In this document: in pieces, positions 10,764 to 19,016 of the stretch
Numbering within the stretch: the stretch's first letter is position 1
Layout: the number at the start of each line of letters is the position of its first letter
Assembly (NCBI GenBank): GCA_944323285.1
Contig: CALURV010000016.1
Span: forward strand, 1 to 64,000
Reading direction: 5' to 3'
From: Candidatus Gastranaerophilales bacterium
Lineage (GTDB): Bacteria; Cyanobacteriota; Vampirovibrionia; Gastranaerophilales; Gastranaerophilaceae
Length of the DNA stretch: 64,000 bases
Notes under the pieces: generated by a model
What the model was told of the DNA's origin: nothing
Database searches by the model: none
The model's input: only the letters and a program-made list of their open reading frames with translations
Position numbers and translations under genes: made by a program

Positions 10764-10791
10764 TTGTTCTTTTACATTAATTTGTTATAAT
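10764..10791 (+). promoter_or_regulatory. Promoter of the TPR-sxt-like operon
   Basis: TTGTTC (10764-10769) and a perfect TATAAT (10786-10791) are spaced 16 bp, placing a transcript start only about 15-20 nt before the ATG at 10817. Confidence 0.5.
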
Positions 10792-10816
10792 AATGTCTAT
10801 AGGTTTGTTTTGAATT

Positions 10817-12589
10817 ATGGATAAGCAAGATATATTAAAAAGTATAGAAAAAAAAGATTATAAAAAAGCAAAAGAACAAATTAACGTTTTTCTTGAAAAT
10901 AATAAAAATGACATAGAATTACAAAAATTACTTGGTTTATGTAATGTAAATTTAGGACTTAATAAAGAAGCAGAAGAAAATTTTGAGGCTGTTATTGCTG
11001 AAAATAAAGATGATGCTCTTTCTTTGTATTATTTAGCCACAATTAAAATAGATAATGAAGATTATGCAAAAGCAGAATTATTATTACGTAAAGTAATAGA
11101 ATTAAGAAAAGACTATCTTGATGCATATAAAAGTCTTGCTATTACATATATAAAACAAAAGAAGTATCAAGAAGTTTTTGATTTAGAAGAAGTTATGGTT
11201 CAAATAGCGCCTGATGATGCGCAAATTTATGATATTATTTCAGCAGCTGCTTTAGAATCCGGAAATATAGAATATACTATTGAAAAATTGCAAAAGGCAA
11301 TAGATATAATGCCAAATAATGCAAGATATTATAATAAAATGGGACTTGCTTATTTTACAAAAAAAGAAATAAATAAAGCTATTGAATTTTATGAAAAAGC
11401 TTTATCTATAGAAGAAAATGATTCATCAACCCTTTATAATTTAGGTATTGCTTATTTTGCACTGGCAAATTTTGATAAATCTTTTGAAGTATTAGAAAAA
11501 TGCTGTTCTATAGAAAGGAAACTTTCATATTTAAGTGCTTTTGCCATTTCCGCTTTAAAAGTTAATAATTTTTCAGAAGCAGTTGAACTTTATAATGAAA
11601 TTATTAATATTGAACCAAATAAAGAAAATTATAGATATAATCTTGCTTGTGCTTATGAAGGTTTGGGGGAATTAGATAAGGCTGCAAAGATAATTGAAAA
11701 ATTATTAACTTTTAATTTAAGTTCCGTTCAATTAAAACTTCATCTTGCTTCTTTATATTCAAGGTTAAATAGAATTGAGGCAGCTAAAGTTCTTTATGCA
11801 GATTTGATTACATCTGGATTGGTTAAAATTGAAATTTTATATGAGTATGCTGTTTTATGTGCTAAATCTAATGATACAGATAAAGCAGAAGAAGTTTTAA
11901 AGAAAATTATTTCTTTAAAACCGGATTTTGCTCTTGCTTATAAAGATCTTGGTATTATTTATTTATCTAGAAGATTTTTTGATCAAGCTTCTGAATATTT
12001 TAAAAAAGCTTATAAAATCCAGTCTGATAATATGTATATAATATTTGAGTATGGAAATTATTTTCATCTAATGGCAGAATTTAACAAAGCAAATGAAATG
12101 TATAATAAGTTAATTAATTTGGAAAATATTCCTGTTTATATGCTTGTTTCTATTGCTATAAATTACATGTCTATGAACATGAATGAAAAAGCGAAAGAAT
12201 TATTGTTAAAAGCTATTAATATAGAACCTCAAAATATTCAGGTATTATTCCATCTTGCTCAAGTTTATAATTTCGAAAAAAATTATGAAAATGCAAAAAA
12301 ATTGCTGGAAGATGCTTACACTTTGGCACCTAATACTGAAATAGCAAATTTATTAGCACAAATTTATTATGAAATAGGTGACTATAATCAAGCATATGCT
12401 TTATACAATATTATAAATTTAGCTATCCCTAATAATCTTGGAATACTTATGAATCTTGCAAGATGTAAGTTTGCACAAAAGGAATATGAAATAGCTAAAG
12501 AACATTTAGATACTTTATTAAAAATGCTTCCTGAACATGAAGAAGCTATTGAAATGCTTAATAAAATAAAAGAAGAGGAATTAAAATGA
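10817..12589 (+). CDS. Tetratricopeptide-repeat protein
   Basis: A 590-residue protein made almost wholly of TPR units, roughly 15 to 17 in tandem from residue 5 to 585. Typical pieces are ALSLYYLATIKIDNEDYAKA and SSTLYNLGIAYFALANFDKS. There is no signal peptide or membrane helix, so it is probably a cytoplasmic scaffold. Its stop overlaps the next start as ATGA (12586-12589), so it is translationally coupled to the SxtK-like gene and belongs to that operon. The partner is unknown. The ribosome binding site is weak and the predicted leader very short. Confidence 0.85.
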   Translation: MDKQDILKSIEKKDYKKAKEQINVFLENNKNDIELQKLLGLCNVNLGLNKEAEENFEAVIAENKDDALSLYYLATIKIDNEDYAKAELLLRKVIELRKDYLDAYKSLAITYIKQKKYQEVFDLEEVMVQIAPDDAQIYDIISAAALESGNIEYTIEKLQKAIDIMPNNARYYNKMGLAYFTKKEINKAIEFYEKALSIEENDSSTLYNLGIAYFALANFDKSFEVLEKCCSIERKLSYLSAFAISALKVNNFSEAVELYNEIINIEPNKENYRYNLACAYEGLGELDKAAKIIEKLLTFNLSSVQLKLHLASLYSRLNRIEAAKVLYADLITSGLVKIEILYEYAVLCAKSNDTDKAEEVLKKIISLKPDFALAYKDLGIIYLSRRFFDQASEYFKKAYKIQSDNMYIIFEYGNYFHLMAEFNKANEMYNKLINLENIPVYMLVSIAINYMSMNMNEKAKELLLKAINIEPQNIQVLFHLAQVYNFEKNYENAKKLLEDAYTLAPNTEIANLLAQIYYEIGDYNQAYALYNIINLAIPNNLGILMNLARCKFAQKEYEIAKEHLDTLLKMLPEHEEAIEMLNKIKEEELK

Positions 12590-12741
12590 AAAGAAAAAAT
12601 TTTTTAGTAGAAATGTTGGTTTTTCTTTGGAGTAAGAAAGCTTATTGGATTGTTCCTGTAATTTTATTTCTAATACTTTTAATTTTTTTAATAGCAATTG
12701 GAACATCACCTGTATCACCATTCATTTATACAATTATATAG
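12586..12741 (+). CDS. DUF5989 (SxtK-like) small membrane protein
   Basis: A 51-residue protein too short for most gene finders' cut-offs. It reads MLVFLWSKKAYW, then one transmembrane helix (about residues 22-39), then GTSPVSPFIYTII. The short basic start, the single helix and the S-P-F-I-Y-T end are what is known for DUF5989, the family of SxtK. It overlaps the TPR stop (ATGA) and is 8 bp before the SxtJ-like gene. SxtK, SxtJ and SxtI homologues are commonly found together; the role of the small membrane protein is unknown. Confidence 0.78.
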   Translation: MKRKNFLVEMLVFLWSKKAYWIVPVILFLILLIFLIAIGTSPVSPFIYTII

Positions 12742-12749
12742 GATAAAAA

Positions 12750-13139
12750 ATGAAGATAAGTGAAAATATAAAGTTATCATTAACTTGTGTAATAATACCT
12801 TTTGTTATAGTAAATATTTTTTTTAGAATATTTGATATACAAACTTCTGTACTTATAAAAAATATAATATATTATTTCTTTTTTATTATAGCTTTTGTAA
12901 GTCTTGTTATTCCTAAACTCGGTAATTTTATACATAAGATGTTAAAAAAAATTGGCAGTTTTTTAGGTAAGTATATTTCAATTATTGCATTATTTTTTGT
13001 CTATATTTGTGCTGTTCTGCCTACAGGTATTTTAATGAAAATTGTAAAAAGGGATAGATTAAAATTAAAAAAGCCAAATATTCAATCATATTGGATTGAT
13101 AATGAGAGTAAAGATACAAATTATGAATTTCAATTTTAG
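12750..13139 (+). CDS. SxtJ family membrane protein
   Basis: A 129-residue protein with three to four hydrophobic helices (about 10-28, 35-55 and 70-92). It then has ILMKIVKRDRLKLK and a C-terminal IQSYWIDNESKDTNYEFQF. The R-D-L-K followed by a SYW motif marks the SxtJ family. Its function is not established. It lies between the SxtK-like and carbamoyltransferase genes, each within 8 bp, so all are in one transcript. Confidence 0.75.
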   Translation: MKISENIKLSLTCVIIPFVIVNIFFRIFDIQTSVLIKNIIYYFFFIIAFVSLVIPKLGNFIHKMLKKIGSFLGKYISIIALFFVYICAVLPTGILMKIVKRDRLKLKKPNIQSYWIDNESKDTNYEFQF

Positions 13140-13146
13140 GTGAAAA

Positions 13147-14979
13147 ATGACATATTTATTAGGAATTAGTGCATATTATCATGACAGCGCCGCAGCTATT
13201 ATAAAAGACGGTGAAATTATAGCGGCAGCACAAGAAGAGAGATTTACAAGAATAAAGCAGGATAGTGAGTTCCCTATTAATGCTGTTAATTATTGCTTGG
13301 AAGAAGCTGGTATTAATGCTGAAAATTTAGATGGTGTTGTTTATTATGAAAAGCCGTTTGTTAAATTTGAACGTATACTTGAAACATCAATGGCTTATGT
13401 TCCTTATAGTTTAAGAAGTTTTGTAAATGCAATGCCTGTTTGGCTTAATAAGAAATTATTTATCCCTTCTCAAATAGATAAATATTTTGATAAGAAATTA
13501 AAATGTCCTATATATTTTACAACTCATCATGAATCACATTGTGCAAGTGCATTTTTCCCATCTCCATATGAAGAAGCTGCTATACTTTGTTTAGATGGTG
13601 TAGGTGAGTGGGATACTACTACTTGGGGTATCGGAAAAGGTAATAAAATCGAAATTAAGCAAAAAATAGAATTTCCTCATTCGTTAGGGCTATTATATAG
13701 TGCATTTACAGGGTTCTTGGGTTTTAAGGTCAATTCCGGCGAATATAAAGTTATGGGACTTGCTCCTTATGGTGAGCCTAAGTATAAAGATTTAATATAT
13801 GAAAATCTTATAGATGTTAAAGATGACGGATCTTTTTGGTTAAATCAGGAATATTTTGGCTATTGTACAACTGATTATATGTTTAATAAAAAGTTTGAAA
13901 AACTGTTTAATCGACCTCCCAGAAAACCTGAAACCGCTTTATCTCAAAATGATATGGATATAGCAGCAAGCCTTCAGGTTGTAACAGAAGAAATAATATT
14001 AAAACTTGCTAATTACGTTTATGATAAAACAGGCATGAAAAATTTGTGTTTGGCAGGAGGCTGCGCGCTAAACTGTGTATCTAACGGAAATGTATTGAAA
14101 AACGGAAAATTTGAAAATATATGGATTCAGCCTGCCGCAGGTGATGCAGGAGGCGCTTTAGGTGCTGCTCTCGCTGTTTATTATATGGGGTTAAATAATA
14201 AAAGAATAGTAAATAATGATGATTCTCAAAAAGGCAGCCTTTTAGGCCCTAAATATTCTGATAATGAAATAATTGAAACATTAAATAAATTTGATGCAAA
14301 ATATACAAAATATGAAACAGAAGAAGAAGTTGTAAAATTAATTGCAAAATATATTTCAGAAGGTAAAAGTATAGGCCATTTCGCCGGAAGAATGGAATAC
14401 GGTCCAAGAGCGTTAGGTAACAGAAGTATTTTGGCAGATCCAAAAAACCGTGATATGCAAAGGAATTTAAATCTGGCTATTAAGAAAAGAGAATCATTTA
14501 GACCGTTTGCTCCAAGCTGTTTAGAAGAAGATGTTGAAGAATTTTTTGACATTAAAAAAGGGAAAAAATCTCCTTATATGCTTTTAACTCAGCCTATATC
14601 AGATAAAATTAAAACAGAATTAACACCTGAAGAGAAGAATTATAAAGGTATTGATAAACTAAAGGCATATCGCTCAATACTTCCTGCCATAACTCATGTT
14701 AACTATTCTGCAAGAATTCAAACCGTATCTAAAGAAGTTAATCCAAGATATTGGAATATAATTAACGAATTTAAAAAGTTAACAGCTTGCAGTGTAATTG
14801 TTAATACTTCTTTTAATATAAGAGGCGAACCGATTGTAAATACTCCGGAAAACGCTTATAAATGTTTTATGTATACAGATTTGGATGTTCTTGTTATTGA
14901 AAATTTTGTTCTTTTAAAAGAAGAACAGAAAAAGATTGAAGGAAAAGAAGAATATCAAAAACAGTTTAAATTGGATTAA
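13147..14979 (+). CDS. NodU/CmcH/SxtI-type carbamoyltransferase
   Basis: A 610-residue protein of the family that transfers a carbamoyl group from carbamoyl phosphate to a hydroxyl or similar acceptor. The N-terminal ASKHA-like part starts LLGISAYYHDSAAAIIKDG and has the TTHHESHCASAF metal/adenylate site near residue 125. CLDGVGEWDTTTWG and GLAPYGEPKY follow, then LAGGCALNCVSNG near 303. The C-terminal YrdC-like part has EYGPRALGNRSILADP near 418 and VNTSFNIRGEPIV near 555. The acceptor cannot be read from sequence. Linkage to SxtJ- and SxtK-like genes suggests SxtI kinship, not saxitoxin synthesis. Its end overlaps the convergent XRE gene by 4 bp. Confidence 0.88.
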   Translation: MTYLLGISAYYHDSAAAIIKDGEIIAAAQEERFTRIKQDSEFPINAVNYCLEEAGINAENLDGVVYYEKPFVKFERILETSMAYVPYSLRSFVNAMPVWLNKKLFIPSQIDKYFDKKLKCPIYFTTHHESHCASAFFPSPYEEAAILCLDGVGEWDTTTWGIGKGNKIEIKQKIEFPHSLGLLYSAFTGFLGFKVNSGEYKVMGLAPYGEPKYKDLIYENLIDVKDDGSFWLNQEYFGYCTTDYMFNKKFEKLFNRPPRKPETALSQNDMDIAASLQVVTEEIILKLANYVYDKTGMKNLCLAGGCALNCVSNGNVLKNGKFENIWIQPAAGDAGGALGAALAVYYMGLNNKRIVNNDDSQKGSLLGPKYSDNEIIETLNKFDAKYTKYETEEEVVKLIAKYISEGKSIGHFAGRMEYGPRALGNRSILADPKNRDMQRNLNLAIKKRESFRPFAPSCLEEDVEEFFDIKKGKKSPYMLLTQPISDKIKTELTPEEKNYKGIDKLKAYRSILPAITHVNYSARIQTVSKEVNPRYWNIINEFKKLTACSVIVNTSFNIRGEPIVNTPENAYKCFMYTDLDVLVIENFVLLKEEQKKIEGKEEYQKQFKLD

Positions 14980-15185
14980 CTTCTTTTAACAAATTTTAAA
15001 TCATATCCTAAGATATCACCGATAATCATAGCATCATCGTATCTTAAGGTGCCTTTTCTTAATTTTTGAGAAATATTATCAGCAGTAATTTTTTTGCCAA
15101 CTTTTTCGCTCATCTCAAATGCCAAATCTTTTAGCTTTACATTATTTTCAGCTAATAAAACTTTTATATCTTTTCTTACACTCAT
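14976..15185 (-). CDS. Small XRE-type helix-turn-helix regulator
   Basis: A 69-residue protein consisting of one helix-turn-helix domain: residues 4-25 (VLLAENNVKLKDLAFEM) and the recognition part ITADNISQKLRKGTLRYDDA, ending LGYDLKFVKRS. This layout is common in small plasmid, phage or toxin-linked regulators. A perfect TATAAT on the minus strand (15197-15192) lies so close that the message would be nearly leaderless. Upstream it faces a divergent small gene across a promoter with repeated operator-like motifs, so it probably represses that promoter. This is inference. Confidence 0.72.
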   Translation of the reverse strand: MSVRKDIKVLLAENNVKLKDLAFEMSEKVGKKITADNISQKLRKGTLRYDDAMIIGDILGYDLKFVKRS

Positions 15186-15204
15186 ATTAATATTATATAT
15201 TTAA

Positions 15205-15275
15205 TCGTTTTATTGACATATTTATCGAATTTTGATATATTTAACGTATTATTGTTCGTTTTTACGTTTTTATTG
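15205..15275 (+). promoter_or_regulatory. Promoter with four phased operator-like motifs
   Basis: TTGACA (15213-15218) and TATATT (15236-15241) with a 17-bp spacer form a near-consensus rightward promoter for the gene at 15312. Four related motifs start at 15205 (TCGTTTTATTG), 15225 (TCGAATTTTGA), 15244 (ACGTATTATTG) and 15264 (ACGTTTTTATTG). Their 19-20 bp spacing, about two helical turns, covers the -35, the spacer, the transcript start and just beyond. That is what a repressor array for the adjacent XRE protein would look like. Confidence 0.55.
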
Positions 15276-15311
15276 CCGTATTAGTTGTAACAAAAATTAA
15301 AGGAGTTTAAT

Positions 15312-15646
15312 ATGAACAAATCAGATTTAAATAATAATTTTGATGAAATTATAGATAAAAATATAAATGTTATTATTAAAAAATTTATAGATGGAGAAAG
15401 CTTTTTGAAAATAATAAATAAACCGCTTAAAAAAGCTTTGACTCAGGCAATTTTTATTTTATTAAGAACAGTATTTTATTAATAAGTTTTGAAAAGTTAA
15501 AAGAAAATCTTGAATTTTCAAAAAGATTGAAGGAAGAATTTCTTGATGTTGAAGAGGTATACAAAGGTCTAAAAAATTGTGAGTTATGCTTTTATCATCT
15601 TTTTAATGAAATGGAGAAATTAAATGAACTTATAATAAAACAGTGA
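15312..15646 (+). pseudogene. Small unknown gene, apparently frameshifted at an A6 run
   Basis: An ATG at 15312 with AAAGGAG upstream opens a 56-codon frame that stops at 15480-15482. From the A6 run at 15429-15434 the -1 frame is open without an ATG start to TGA 15644-15646, and reads as helical charged protein (SFEKLKENLEFSKRLKEEF, then CELCFYHLFNEMEKLNEL). Joining the frames at the A run gives one protein of about 111 residues. This could be an indel (pseudogene), a sequencing error, or slippage. No family is recognised. It is driven by the operator promoter and diverges from the XRE gene. The remaining 70 bp before polA hold its promoter. Confidence 0.5.
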
Positions 15647-15686
15647 GTTTTATTAAATTTAATTCGGATATCTTAATACTTGCTTG

Positions 15687-15692
15687 TATAAT
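15687..15692 (+). promoter_or_regulatory. Candidate -10 element of polA
   Basis: A perfect TATAAT lies 27 bp before the polA ATG. No good -35 is seen at 16-18 bp, and no clear ribosome binding site precedes the start. Confidence 0.35.
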
Positions 15693-15718
15693 GGCTGTTT
15701 GAAAGTTACAATATTTCT

Positions 15719-18601
15719 ATGCAAGATAAGAACTTTATTTTAATAGATGGTCACGCACTGGCATACAGATACTTTTTTGCTTTAGAAAGAACAGGATTGA
15801 AAACATCCGAAAATCAGCCGACGTGGGCTGTTTTTGGGTTTTTTAAAGCTCTTTTTGATTTGCTTCAAAATAATACAATAAAACCTGATGCTATTGCTGT
15901 TGCATTTGATGTTTCAAGACATACATACAGAACAGAAATGTATGCGGAATATAAAGCAACAAGAGAAACAATGCCGGATACTTTAAGAAGTCAATTACAG
16001 CTTATAGTAGAAGGTTTAAATGCACTAAATATTCCTATTTATACTAAAGAAAATTATGAAGCAGATGATGTTATTGGTACAATTGCAACTAAAGCTAAAC
16101 AAAAACAGCATAAAACATATATTTTAACGGGTGATAGAGATTCTTTTCAATTAGTAGACAGAGATGGTTTTATTAAAGTAATAGTGCCTTCTAAAGGTGA
16201 ATTGGTTGAATATGACTGGTATAAAGTATATGAAAAAATGGGTGTATACCCGTATCAAATAACTGATTATAAGGGATTAAGCGGTGATTCTTCTGATAAT
16301 ATCCCGGGAATTAAAGGTATTGGGGAAAAAACTGCTTGTAAACTTTTAAGCAGATTTGATAAGCTTGAATTAATCTATGACCATATTGATGAAATTACTG
16401 AAAAAGCTTTAAATAAAAAGCTTTCAGAGGGGAAAGAAATTGCTTTTTTAAGTAAAGAACTTGCTACTATTCAAAAAAATCTTGATATTGACTATGATTT
16501 TGATTGCGCAAAGCTTGAAATGCCTGATTATGATGCTGTAATAGAATTTTTTAAGAAAAATCAATTTTATAATTTCTTAAAAAATTCTGATAACATATTA
16601 AAACCATTTAAAATAGCTTCTTTAGAAGCAAAAACTGCACCAGTATGTAATGAAGGAGAAGCAGTGCAAAATGTTTCTTCACCTATGCAAGGACAGCTTC
16701 AATTGGGGCTTGGAATTAATGATATACTTGTAAGTTCTTCACATAAAGAATATAATCACGAGAAAAATATTGTTGATACTGAAGAAAAGCTTATTTCGCT
16801 TATGGCTAAGCTTAAAGAACAAACATTATTTTCTATAGATGTTGAAACAACGGGTATTAATCCGTTAGAGTGTGATTTAGTAGGTATTTCAATATCTTTC
16901 TCCGCACAAATTCAAACAAAGAATAACAGAGTTAAAATTGATTTATCAAAAAATGACCTTGTTCAATCTTTTTATATTCCTGTTTTTCATCAAGTAGGTA
17001 AACAGTTAGACCTTGAATATGTAAAAGACAAATTGGCACCTGTTTTAGCTGATGAAAATATTGCAAAGACACTTCAAAATGCAAAATTTGACTATCATGT
17101 ATTAAAACATCATGATATGCCGTTAAATAACATAATTTTTGATACAATGCTTGCAAGTTATATTAAAGATTCTTCAAGAAAACACGGATTAAAACAGCAG
17201 GCAAGTGATTATCTTGATTATATGATGGTCGAATATGAGCAGTTATTAAAGAATTCATCTGCTTCATTAACAATAGAAACAGTCAGCATAGAAGATGCAG
17301 CCTCTTATGCTTGTGATGATTCTTTTGCTACATTACTTTTGACTAAATATTGGCAAGAAAATTTAGACGAAAAAGAACTTGATTTACTATATGATATTGA
17401 AGTTCCGTTATGTCTTGTACTTGCAAAAATGGAAGAAAATGGTGCCAGTATTGATGTTGAGTATTTAAAAGTTATAGAAAAAGAAATTCAGGAAAAGCTT
17501 GATATTGTAGAAAACAAAATTTATGATGAGGTTGGTGAAAAATTTAATATTAATTCGCCAAAACAAGTAGGAGAAATGCTTTTTGGTAAATTAAATCTTA
17601 AAGCAAAAGGTATGAAAGCTAAAACGGGTTTTTCGACAAGCGCTAAAGTTCTTGAAAATTTAGCCGAAGAAAATCAAATAGCAAAAGATATTTTGGAGCA
17701 AAGGCATTTGGCTAAGTTAAAAAGTACATATACGGAAGCGCTTCCTGAACTTATAAGTCCTTATGATAATAGAATTCATACAAGTTTTAATCAAACTATT
17801 ACAACAACAGGAAGACTTTCTTCCTCTAACCCTAATTTACAGAATATTCCCGCTAGAACAGAGTTGGGAAACAGAATTAGAGGAGCTTTTGTTGCTGAAG
17901 ATAAAAATAATTTTATTATTTCAGCCGATTACTCTCAAATTGAGTTAAGACTGCTTGCTCATATATCAAGAGATGATAATTTAATTGAGGCATTTTGTAA
18001 TGATGAAGATGTTCATTCTTCTACAGCAAGTAAAATTTTTGGAGTACCCATAGAAGAAGTAACAAAAGATATGCGCTCAAGAGCAAAGGCTGTAAATTTT
18101 GGTATTGTATATGGTCAATCACGTTACGGATTAGCTTCAAGCCTCGGAATCTCACCTTTTGAAGCTCAAGATTTTATCGACAGATATTTTGCTACCTATC
18201 CTGATGTTAAAAAATATATGGATGATACAATCAAATTTGCTTATGCACATGGTTATGTTGAAACAATATACGGCAGAAAGCGTTATTTAAGTTCAGGCTT
18301 ATTAAGTACAAACGGAAAAATACAAGAAGCTGCTCAAAGAGCTGCTATTAATGCTCCTATTCAAGGAACTGCCGCTGATGTTATGAAAATTGCTATGGTT
18401 CGTTTAAATAATGACTTTATAAAAAATAACATTAAATCTAAAATAATCATCCAAGTGCATGATGAACTTGTGATTGAAACAGTAAATACTGAAGTAGATA
18501 AAGTAGAAGTTTTAGTAAAAAAAGCAATGGAAATGGATCAACCTTTCCTTGTTCCGTTGAAGGTTGATATATATAAAGGTAATTCCTGGATGGAGATTTA
18601 A
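15719..18601 (+). CDS. polA: DNA polymerase I
   Basis: A 960-residue three-domain enzyme for repair and Okazaki-fragment processing. Residues 1-285 are the 5'-3' exonuclease (LIDGHALAYRYFFA, EADDVIGT, GDRDSFQL, SGDSSDNIPGI and a GIGEKTA helix-hairpin-helix). Residues about 350-560 are a 3'-5' exonuclease with its acidic residues kept (SIDVETTGI, NAKFDYHVL, YACDDSFAT), so proofreading is likely active. The rest is the polymerase: DYSQIELR near 737, RAKAVNFGIVYGQ near 787, VHDELVIE near 912. An insert of about 50 residues separates the first two domains. Its stop overlaps the next start by one base. Confidence 0.97.
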   Translation: MQDKNFILIDGHALAYRYFFALERTGLKTSENQPTWAVFGFFKALFDLLQNNTIKPDAIAVAFDVSRHTYRTEMYAEYKATRETMPDTLRSQLQLIVEGLNALNIPIYTKENYEADDVIGTIATKAKQKQHKTYILTGDRDSFQLVDRDGFIKVIVPSKGELVEYDWYKVYEKMGVYPYQITDYKGLSGDSSDNIPGIKGIGEKTACKLLSRFDKLELIYDHIDEITEKALNKKLSEGKEIAFLSKELATIQKNLDIDYDFDCAKLEMPDYDAVIEFFKKNQFYNFLKNSDNILKPFKIASLEAKTAPVCNEGEAVQNVSSPMQGQLQLGLGINDILVSSSHKEYNHEKNIVDTEEKLISLMAKLKEQTLFSIDVETTGINPLECDLVGISISFSAQIQTKNNRVKIDLSKNDLVQSFYIPVFHQVGKQLDLEYVKDKLAPVLADENIAKTLQNAKFDYHVLKHHDMPLNNIIFDTMLASYIKDSSRKHGLKQQASDYLDYMMVEYEQLLKNSSASLTIETVSIEDAASYACDDSFATLLLTKYWQENLDEKELDLLYDIEVPLCLVLAKMEENGASIDVEYLKVIEKEIQEKLDIVENKIYDEVGEKFNINSPKQVGEMLFGKLNLKAKGMKAKTGFSTSAKVLENLAEENQIAKDILEQRHLAKLKSTYTEALPELISPYDNRIHTSFNQTITTTGRLSSSNPNLQNIPARTELGNRIRGAFVAEDKNNFIISADYSQIELRLLAHISRDDNLIEAFCNDEDVHSSTASKIFGVPIEEVTKDMRSRAKAVNFGIVYGQSRYGLASSLGISPFEAQDFIDRYFATYPDVKKYMDDTIKFAYAHGYVETIYGRKRYLSSGLLSTNGKIQEAAQRAAINAPIQGTAADVMKIAMVRLNNDFIKNNIKSKIIIQVHDELVIETVNTEVDKVEVLVKKAMEMDQPFLVPLKVDIYKGNSWMEI

Positions 18602-19008
18602 TGAAAAAAATCATACTTTTATTATTTTTAATAAATATGTTCACTTTTCCTAATATTACTTTTGCAGAGGCTGTAATTACTTCGGCAAATGTGTCTAAAT
18701 CTGTACCTATAGCATCTGATTTTACTAAAACGTATAAAACCTCATCAGAAAATTTATTATATCTGTTATTAGCTGCAATAAATGAACATAATTATTCTAT
18801 AGAAGAAATTCAATTTAAAACCGGAAGTGTGCTTTTTAAAGCTTATACAAAAGAATTTATAGCTTCTGTTTCAGCAAAAGACGGTTATAATTCTTTTATA
18901 AAAATTATTCCTGCAGATAATAATTATAATTTTTCACCTTCACTTCTTCAGAAATTGCATAATTATATTGATTTAAATAATAATATTATTTTTCAAAAGG
19001 TTCTGTAA
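18601..19008 (+). CDS. Small exported protein of unknown function
   Basis: A 135-residue protein with a clear signal peptide (MKKIILLLFLINMF, then a likely cut after TFA at residue 22). The mature part of about 113 residues has an alternating strand/helix pattern: LLYLLLAAINEHNYSIEEI, VLFKAYTKEFIASVSA, SFIKIIPADN. No family is recognised. The start shares one base with the polA stop (TAATG), so it is co-transcribed with polA. Eight bases separate its stop from convergent pyk. Confidence 0.65.
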   Translation: MKKIILLLFLINMFTFPNITFAEAVITSANVSKSVPIASDFTKTYKTSSENLLYLLLAAINEHNYSIEEIQFKTGSVLFKAYTKEFIASVSAKDGYNSFIKIIPADNNYNFSPSLLQKLHNYIDLNNNIIFQKVL

Positions 19009-19016
19009 ATTTTTAT

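Noticed and set aside
12587-12589. TGA read as an amino acid (alternative code)
   Set aside because: TGA ends several well-defined genes, including the TPR gene, and Trp is encoded by TGG throughout.
13147-14979. A saxitoxin-type toxin cluster
   Set aside because: Only the widely distributed SxtI/J/K-like genes are present; no polyketide-like SxtA, amidinotransferase or tailoring genes are seen.
15426-15440. Programmed -1 frameshift at the A6 run
   Set aside because: The run is in the wrong phase for the classical A-AAA-AAG heptamer (codons read AAA AAA GCT) and no downstream stem-loop stands out, so an indel is the simpler explanation.
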